Source: Chloroflexota bacterium
Lineage (GTDB): Bacteria; Chloroflexota; Anaerolineae; Anaerolineales; Villigracilaceae
DNA length: 5,519 nt
NCBI GenBank assembly: GCA_021823555.1
Contig: JAKANW010000255.1
Span: 1 to 5,519 of the forward strand
Reading direction: 5' to 3'
Positions 1-5,519 of the stretch are shown piece by piece. The position numbers were made by a program, and so were the translations under genes. The notes beneath the pieces were generated by a model. That model searched no databases. It was not told where the DNA came from and saw nothing but the letters and a program-made list of their open reading frames with translations. Numbering within the stretch: position 1 is the first letter of the stretch; every line of letters starts with the position of its first letter.

Positions 1-3
1 CAG

Positions 4-26
4 ACTATAACGGCGCGTTTGAAGGG

Positions 27-33
<7 letters not shown>
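4..33 (-). promoter_or_regulatory. Leftward sigma70-type promoter (divergent)
   Basis: Read on the minus strand, a perfect -35 TTGACA (plus-strand 28-33) is followed after 18 bp by TATAGT (plus-strand 4-9), an 11 of 12 match to the sigma70 consensus. Transcription would start just outside the left edge, so the gene it serves is not in the window. Its -35 overlaps that of the rightward promoter. It is called from sequence match only; in GC-rich DNA such a close pair is unlikely but not impossible by chance. Confidence 0.5.
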
Positions 34-946
<913 letters not shown>

Positions 947-957
947 CTTGCTCTGCC

Positions 958-1015
958 AACCCCTGCTTTTTCGGTCCCTTTTGAAGAAAAACCTGAAAAG
1001 CAGGGGTTTTCATTT
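958..1015 (+). terminator. Intrinsic terminator after gyrB
   Basis: AACCCCTGCTTTT at 958-970 pairs perfectly over 13 bp with AAAAGCAGGGGTT at 996-1008, around a 25-nt loop. A T-rich run TTTTCATTT (1007-1015) follows. The element starts 11 bp after the gyrB stop at 944-946 and faces the same way. No T-run follows the hairpin on the minus strand, so it looks unidirectional. It separates the gyrB unit from the kinase gene. Confidence 0.85.
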
Positions 1016-1034
1016 AAGTAAGGGGGGCTTTGTT

Positions 1035-1073
1035 ATGAAAGTACCATGCTGTTCCATCCTAAAAAAAGAGTAA
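1035..1073 (+). other. Possible 12-codon leader ORF
   Basis: An ATG at 1035 opens a 12-codon frame, MKVPCCSILKKE, ending in TAA at 1071-1073. A G-run (AGGGGGG, 1021-1027) lies 7 nt before the start and could act as a ribosome-binding site. It sits 49 bp upstream of the kinase start and in the same phase. No promoter is visible between the terminator and this ORF, and its stop overlaps the candidate -10 of the kinase, so it may never be transcribed. Such short frames occur often by chance. Confidence 0.12.
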
Positions 1074-1076
1074 AAT
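1071..1076 (+). promoter_or_regulatory. Candidate -10 element for the kinase operon
   Basis: TAAAAT matches the -10 consensus at 5 of 6 positions and lies in the only AT-rich stretch (1056-1077) between the terminator and the kinase start. No recognisable -35 hexamer is found at 15-19 bp spacing. If used, the promoter would be weak, activator-dependent or read by another sigma factor. A transcript from here would have a leader of roughly 40 nt. Confidence 0.3.
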
Positions 1077-1121
1077 TCCTCTCACTCACCCACTGACCGG
1101 CAGGAAACCCCATTTGCGATT

Positions 1122-4100
1122 ATGACTACGACTGAACGAATTACACCAACGCTCAACAAGGTTTTACAAGGCATTGTCTTTCTTTACCAGAGCGCGGCTG
1201 TCTTGGCATTTGCCGTCTCCCTCATTCTCGCGAACCAGTGGCTGAAACTGCCGTTCATGGGAGCATTCTTTGAACAGACCATGGCTTACAACGGAAGCGG
1301 CCCCACCGGTTCCGCCCAAAACTGGGATTTGTATAACCAAGGCATTCAACTTGGAGAACAATTGGTCAGTGTGGCGGGACATAGCATCCACAACGCGCGC
1401 GACTTGCAAACGGCCCTCAGCCCATTTTCGCCGGGCGAGAACGTTACCGTCGTTACCCGCACGCGCGCCGGCACACAAAAGACCTACACCGTCACCCTGC
1501 ACGCCTTCCCTGCCGCGGACCGCAACGCCTACCTGGTATTTCCTGCCCTTATCAGCGCCATCTTCCTTACCGCCAGTGTGTGGATCTTCGGCCTGCGCCG
1601 TACAGAATCTGCTGGGCGCGCCTTTTCGATCTTCGCCACATCCCTGGCCATTCTCGCCGGCACCCTCTTCGACCTATACAGCACACACCTATTCACCTAC
1701 CTGTGGACATTGGGGCTTGCTCTCATCGGCGGCGCGCTGGTGGACCTGGCCCTGGCCTTTCCGCAGGAATTCAAACCCTTGATTGCCCGCCCTTACTTGC
1801 GCTGGATCGGTTACGTTGTCGGCCTGACGCTGGCAGCGAATAGTTTCCTTGTTCTCTACAATTTTCAAAATCCCACCGCCTATTACCGGGCCTGGCAACT
1901 GCTGTATCTTTTCGACGCACTGTGCGGATTGGTCTTCCTCTCCATCATGATCTACCACAGCAGCGCGGCGCGCTCGCCAGTGATCAAATCACAGGCGCGT
2001 TTCATCTTGGGTGGCACAATCGTCGGATTGGGAGCGCCTATTGTTTGGCTGCTGGTCAACCCGCTAGCGGCATTCCTGTTTGACCGCCCGGCCGGACCAA
2101 CTTTCTCTCCACTGCTTTTCCTTCTTGTCATCATTTTCCCCGTCAGCCTTGGTTACACCATTCTGCGCTTCCGTCTCCTGCAGACAGACGCGTGGATTCG
2201 CCAGGGACTGATCTACGCCTTGATGGCGGTCTTCGTCACGGGTGCGTATGCCCTGTTGGTCACCGGCATCAGTTTGATCTTCCAAGATTACCTGACGGTA
2301 AACAATCCTTACTTGGTGGGCGGCGTGGTCTTTGTGTTGGCCTTGTTGATCAACCCGCTGCGCGTGCGCCTGCAAAGCATTGTAGACTCAACCTTCTTCC
2401 GCGGCCAGCGCGCCTACATTCAAAGCGAACAGGAATTCACCCACCAATTATCCAGCGTCGTCGATCAATTTGGTATCAGCCAGGCCCTACGCGAGAACGT
2501 CATGAACACCCTCGGTCCAAGCCGTGTTCACCTGTTTCTTTTCGAAAGCCTGAGTGACCAATACGCCGCCACGCTCGGCCCGGACAACCGCCCAACCAGC
2601 GACATCCGCTTCGCGTCCACCAGTCCCCTGGTCAACTACTTCCAGCGCGAACGCATCCCGCTCTACTTGGATGGAGTCAACCTGCCGGCATCCATCCAAT
2701 CGGAGGAATCCCGCTTGGCGCTCCTGGGTGCGTCCCTGCTGGTGCGCCTGCCCGGCAAAGAACATCCGCTTGGCTGGCTGGCCTTGGGCCAACGCGTCTC
2801 CGGACAGGCCTACACGCCCATGGAACTCGCCTACCTGGAGAACCTGTGCGAGCAGGCCGCAGTCGCCATCGAACGCGCCCAAACCATCTCAGACTTGGAA
2901 CGCCGCGTGCAGGAAATGAACACCCTGGCGCGCGTCTCCCAAGGCGTGAACATCACCCTCTCCTTCGATGATGTGCTGGAACTGATCTACGCCCAAACCT
3001 TGCAGATCGTTCCGGCCTCCGATTTTCACATCACCCTTTACAACCAAACCACAGATTATTTCTATTACGGCTTTTGCATCGAAAACAAGGAACTCCACGA
3101 AGAACTGGCAAATGATCCCCTGCCGGAAAATTCCGGGTTGGCGCAGGATGTGATTCGCAAAGGCCGTCCGCTCATCACACAAGATTACGTTCGCGAATGC
3201 CAGGCGCGCAACGTGCTGCCGGATGTGGAAGGCGTCTTTGCCTGGATGGGCGTGCCGCTCAACGCCGGTGCAGAGACCATCGGCGCGCTGAGCGTGGGCA
3301 GCCGCGATTCCCTGGTCAACTACACGCGCGGGCAGTTGGAACTTCTGCAAAACATCGCGGACCACACCGCGGGCGCCATTGTGAAATCCCGCCTGTTGGA
3401 AGAATCTCAGCGCCGTGCGCGCCAGTTGACCACATTAAACGAAATCACCCGTCAGCTTACATCCACCCTCGAGTCGGAACCACTGCTAAAGAATATCCTC
3501 GACAACGCTGTGACCATTTTGAATTGCGAGGCTGGAAGCCTGTTCCTGGTGGATGACCAAACCGATGAACTGATCTTCAAAGTGACTGCAGGCCCCGTGG
3601 CCGACAACCTGCTGGGCCACAGACTTCCGGCAGGCAGCGGTATCGCAGGACGCGCCGTGCAAACCCGCGCACCGGTGATTGACAACGACGCGCAGCGTTC
3701 GATCACACGCCACATCGCTACCGACCAGCAAACCGGCTTCGTCAGCCGGGCGCTGCTGGCCGTACCCTTGCAGATCAAGGACCGCGTCCTCGGCGTGATC
3801 GAAGTCATCAACCGCAAGGATGGCCTGCCCTTCAGCGAAGACGACCAGAACCTACTCACCGCCTTCGCGGGCCAGGCCGCGGTCGCTATCGAGAACTCCC
3901 GCCTGTACACCCTCACCGACCAGGAACTGGCCGCCCGCGTGGAAGAACTCTCGGTCATGCAGCGCATCGACCGCGAACTCAATGCCAGCCTCGAAATGGA
4001 CCGCGCCCTGCGCATCACCCTCGATTGGGCCATGCGCCAGTCGCGCGCCAACGCCGGTTTGATCGGCATGCTCGAATCCAACGAACTGCGCATCATGGCA

Positions 4101-5135
4101 CACCAGGGCTACGGCGAACACCTGGCCGGCTATGCCGAGACGCTCATGCCGCTTGACTTGTCCAGCTTGCGTCAAGCCGTGGAAAGCGGACAGCCCCAGC
4201 GGTTGGCCCTCGACCCAGCCATGGGCGGAAGTCTCCTGCCCGATGCGCGCGAGCAGATCGTGGTCCCGATTCGACGCGAGGCGCAGGTCATTGGCCTGCT
4301 TATGCTCGAAAGCCTGCTCCCCTCCGGCGAAGATATTTCCTTCCTCAACCGTCTCAGCGACCACGCCGCCATCGCCATCGCCAACGCACAGCTGTATAAC
4401 GCGGTGCAGGCCGCCAACATTGCCAAGAGCGAGTTCGTCTCGTTCGTAGCGCACGAACTCAAAAACCCGATGACCTCCATCAAGGGCTACTCTGAATTAT
4501 TGGCAGGCGGCAAAGTTGGGCCAATCACCGAGATGCAAGCCAACTTCCTGAGCACCATCCGCTCGAATGTGGAGCGCATGTCGACGCTCGTCTCGGATCT
4601 GAACGACAATTCCAAGATCGAGGCCGGGCGCCTCCGCCTGGACTTCAAGGCGGTGGACGTGCCGGAAGTGGTGGATGAGGCCATCCGGTCGACGCGCCGC
4701 CAGATCGAAGACAAAAAGCAGACCATCGAAATCCAGCTTTCCGACAAACTGCCGACGGTGTGGGCCGACCGCACCCGCGTGAGCCAGGTGCTGGTCAACC
4801 TGGTCAGCAACGCGCACAAGTACACACCCGAGGGCGGTCACCTGGTGGTGGGTGCGGAAGCCACGCACAACCAATGGGACCCCGAAGGCGCGGCGCGCGT
4901 CGTCCACCTGTGGGTGCGCGACAACGGCATCGGTATCAGCGCCGAAGACCAGCAAAAGATTTTCCAAAAATTCTTCCGCTCCGAAGACCAGAAGGCGCGC
5001 GAAGCGCCCGGCACCGGCCTGGGTTTGAACATCACCAAGAGTCTGGTGGAAATGCAGGGCGGGCGCATCTGGTTCGAGAGCGAATACCGCAAAGGTACCA
5101 CCTTCCACTTTACCGTCCCCGTGGCGGAAGGATAG
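1122..5135 (+). CDS. Membrane sensor histidine kinase: PDZ-like, multi-TM, four GAF, HisKA, HATPase_c
   Basis: This 1337-residue protein autophosphorylates on histidine and would pass phosphate to a separate response regulator, since it has no receiver domain. Domains in order: TM1 (about 16-37); an extracytoplasmic PDZ-like domain (about 68-128, with GEQLVSVAGHSIHNARDL, then PGENVTVVTRTRAG); roughly nine TM helices (about 137-411); four GAF-type domains (about 440-586, 600-756, 770-926, 944-1092) joined by helical linkers; HisKA with phospho-acceptor His1111 in FVAHELKNP; and HATPase_c with N-box NLVSN (1226-1230), G1 DNGIGI (1267-1272), F-box phenylalanines 1281/1284/1285 and G2 GTGLGL (1297-1302). 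All catalytic boxes are intact. Glu1112 and Asn1115 fit the E-x-x-N pattern linked to phosphatase activity in HisKA kinases. The PDZ plus multi-TM order resembles Bacillus ComP, whose catalytic end is HisKA_3. The start at 1122 is the only ATG/GTG/TTG after the in-frame stop at 1071, but its nearest AGGA (1102-1105) is 16 nt away, so initiation may be weak. The ligand is unknown. The kinase call is near certain; the ComP relation is moderate. Confidence 0.95.
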   Translation: MTTTERITPTLNKVLQGIVFLYQSAAVLAFAVSLILANQWLKLPFMGAFFEQTMAYNGSGPTGSAQNWDLYNQGIQLGEQLVSVAGHSIHNARDLQTALSPFSPGENVTVVTRTRAGTQKTYTVTLHAFPAADRNAYLVFPALISAIFLTASVWIFGLRRTESAGRAFSIFATSLAILAGTLFDLYSTHLFTYLWTLGLALIGGALVDLALAFPQEFKPLIARPYLRWIGYVVGLTLAANSFLVLYNFQNPTAYYRAWQLLYLFDALCGLVFLSIMIYHSSAARSPVIKSQARFILGGTIVGLGAPIVWLLVNPLAAFLFDRPAGPTFSPLLFLLVIIFPVSLGYTILRFRLLQTDAWIRQGLIYALMAVFVTGAYALLVTGISLIFQDYLTVNNPYLVGGVVFVLALLINPLRVRLQSIVDSTFFRGQRAYIQSEQEFTHQLSSVVDQFGISQALRENVMNTLGPSRVHLFLFESLSDQYAATLGPDNRPTSDIRFASTSPLVNYFQRERIPLYLDGVNLPASIQSEESRLALLGASLLVRLPGKEHPLGWLALGQRVSGQAYTPMELAYLENLCEQAAVAIERAQTISDLERRVQEMNTLARVSQGVNITLSFDDVLELIYAQTLQIVPASDFHITLYNQTTDYFYYGFCIENKELHEELANDPLPENSGLAQDVIRKGRPLITQDYVRECQARNVLPDVEGVFAWMGVPLNAGAETIGALSVGSRDSLVNYTRGQLELLQNIADHTAGAIVKSRLLEESQRRARQLTTLNEITRQLTSTLESEPLLKNILDNAVTILNCEAGSLFLVDDQTDELIFKVTAGPVADNLLGHRLPAGSGIAGRAVQTRAPVIDNDAQRSITRHIATDQQTGFVSRALLAVPLQIKDRVLGVIEVINRKDGLPFSEDDQNLLTAFAGQAAVAIENSRLYTLTDQELAARVEELSVMQRIDRELNASLEMDRALRITLDWAMRQSRANAGLIGMLESNELRIMAHQGYGEHLAGYAETLMPLDLSSLRQAVESGQPQRLALDPAMGGSLLPDAREQIVVPIRREAQVIGLLMLESLLPSGEDISFLNRLSDHAAIAIANAQLYNAVQAANIAKSEFVSFVAHELKNPMTSIKGYSELLAGGKVGPITEMQANFLSTIRSNVERMSTLVSDLNDNSKIEAGRLRLDFKAVDVPEVVDEAIRSTRRQIEDKKQTIEIQLSDKLPTVWADRTRVSQVLVNLVSNAHKYTPEGGHLVVGAEATHNQWDPEGAARVVHLWVRDNGIGISAEDQQKIFQKFFRSEDQKAREAPGTGLGLNITKSLVEMQGGRIWFESEYRKGTTFHFTVPVAEG

Positions 5136-5162
5136 CAGAACGGAATCCGGCGGCTCCTGTCG

Positions 5163-5179
5163 CTGGACGAAGTCGAATG
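5163..5179 (+). repeat. Possible degenerate interspersed intergenic repeat
   Basis: CTGGACGAAGTCGAATG in the 66-bp gap resembles, with a few changes, a CTGAGCGAAGTCGAAGG-type intergenic word that I recall as common in many environmental genomes, including Chloroflexota. Only one copy is in the window, so repetition cannot be shown here. The resemblance is from memory and could be coincidental. Confidence 0.2.
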
Positions 5180-5191
5180 CCTTCCTAATCC

Positions 5192-5197
5192 AAGGAA
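5192..5197 (+). promoter_or_regulatory. Ribosome-binding site for the FIST gene
   Basis: AAGGAA is a good Shine-Dalgarno match ending 4 nt before the ATG at 5202. It fixes the start of the downstream gene and is much better placed than the site of the kinase gene. Confidence 0.75.
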
Positions 5198-5201
5198 ACA
5201 T

Positions 5202-5519
5202 ATGACCCTTATTTCAGCCGTTGGACATGCACAGGCCCTGGACGGACGCGAAGCCGGTTTGCAGGCCACGCACCAGGCGCTTAACCGTTTGGGCGCGGTC
5301 ACGCCAAACGTTGGCATCGTGATCGCCTCGCATCAATACCAGCCGCGCGAGGTGGCCGCGGGCGTCTCGAGCCTGACCGGCGACATGCCGTTGATCGGGT
5401 TCAGCGCGCCCGCCGGCCTGACGAGCGAAGGCGTCCACCCGCATTCGGTGGTGGTGGCGCTGCTCAGCGGCGACCTGCGCGCCGAGGTCCACTGGCTGCC
5501 CGGCTACGCCCAAAGCGGA
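5202..5519 (+). CDS. FIST-domain signalling protein, N-terminal part (runs off the window)
   Basis: An open frame starts at ATG 5202 with a strong Shine-Dalgarno and continues for 106 codons to the window edge without a stop. The sequence fits the start of a FIST N domain: an N-terminal strand and helix (MTLISAVGHA, then a helix to about residue 30), a strand (VGIVIASHQYQ, 37-47), a helix, then PLIGFSAPAGLTSEGV (63-78) matching the G-S/C-x-x-G-E-style turn of the family, and a strand SVVVALLSG (82-90). FIST is a ligand-sensing domain found alone or fused to kinases, cyclase/phosphodiesterase or chemotaxis modules; small ligands such as amino acids have been suggested for it. It begins 66 bp after the kinase stop with no terminator between, so co-transcription is likely. 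Whether it is a stand-alone FIST protein or the input of a second kinase cannot be told, because the C-terminal part is cut off. Confidence 0.75.
   Translation, partial: MTLISAVGHAQALDGREAGLQATHQALNRLGAVTPNVGIVIASHQYQPREVAAGVSSLTGDMPLIGFSAPAGLTSEGVHPHSVVVALLSGDLRAEVHWLPGYAQSG

Noticed and set aside
3452..4096. 214-codon minus-strand open frame opposite GAF3 and GAF4
   Set aside because: It is rich in Ser and Arg as expected for the complement of GC-rich coding DNA and shows no family signature; the forward frame has clear GAF motifs.
1122..5135. Hybrid kinase with receiver or HPt domain
   Set aside because: The protein ends about 35 residues after the GTGLGL box with the usual closing strands of HATPase_c; there is no receiver aspartate motif anywhere.
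4497..5201. 234-codon open frame on the minus strand opposite the kinase domain
   Set aside because: It lies wholly antisense to the HisKA/HATPase region, has no recognisable domain or start signal, and its composition mirrors the GC-rich third positions of the kinase codons.

Overview
This looks like a fragment of a Gram-negative-style or Chloroflexota-like bacterial genome, most plausibly Anaerolineae. That placement is an inference from gene style: a very long multi-GAF histidine kinase, a FIST-domain neighbour, a GyrB without the enterobacterial insert, and moderately high GC with a strong preference for GGC and CGC codons. No rRNA or other firm taxonomic marker is present apart from the gyrB fragment.

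Layout. (1) Positions 1-88 hold a compact promoter region. It has a sigma70-like promoter facing right and a second one facing left, sharing overlapping -35 hexamers, followed by a ribosome-binding site. (2) Positions 89-946 are one open reading frame that is chimeric. Its first ~25-30 codons read as the Rossmann-fold start of a Gfo/Idh/MocA-type oxidoreductase. From about residue 31 it is the C-terminal ~255 residues of DNA gyrase subunit B (TOPRIM and tail), with the ATPase and transducer domains missing. Codon usage shifts at the same point. This is either a genuine in-frame rearrangement or, at least as likely, an assembly join. (3) Positions 958-1015 form a strong intrinsic terminator after gyrB. 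(4) A short leader (1016-1121) precedes a 1337-residue membrane sensor histidine kinase (1122-5135). The kinase is built as TM1, extracytoplasmic PDZ-like domain, a block of about nine TM helices, four GAF-type domains at a ~165-170 residue period, HisKA and HATPase_c. The PDZ plus multi-TM input resembles the Bacillus quorum sensor ComP. (5) After 66 bp and a strong Shine-Dalgarno, a second signalling gene begins (5202 to past the window end) and encodes the N-terminal part of a FIST sensory domain.

How it works together: the kinase has no receiver domain, so it needs a separate response regulator that is not visible here. The FIST gene follows closely with no terminator between, so the two are probably co-transcribed. 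They would form the start of a signalling operon pairing a membrane/extracytoplasmic sensor with a soluble ligand-sensing protein. The most notable items are the ComP-like input on a multi-GAF kinase next to a FIST protein, and the gyrB chimera behind a complete foreign-looking promoter and start.
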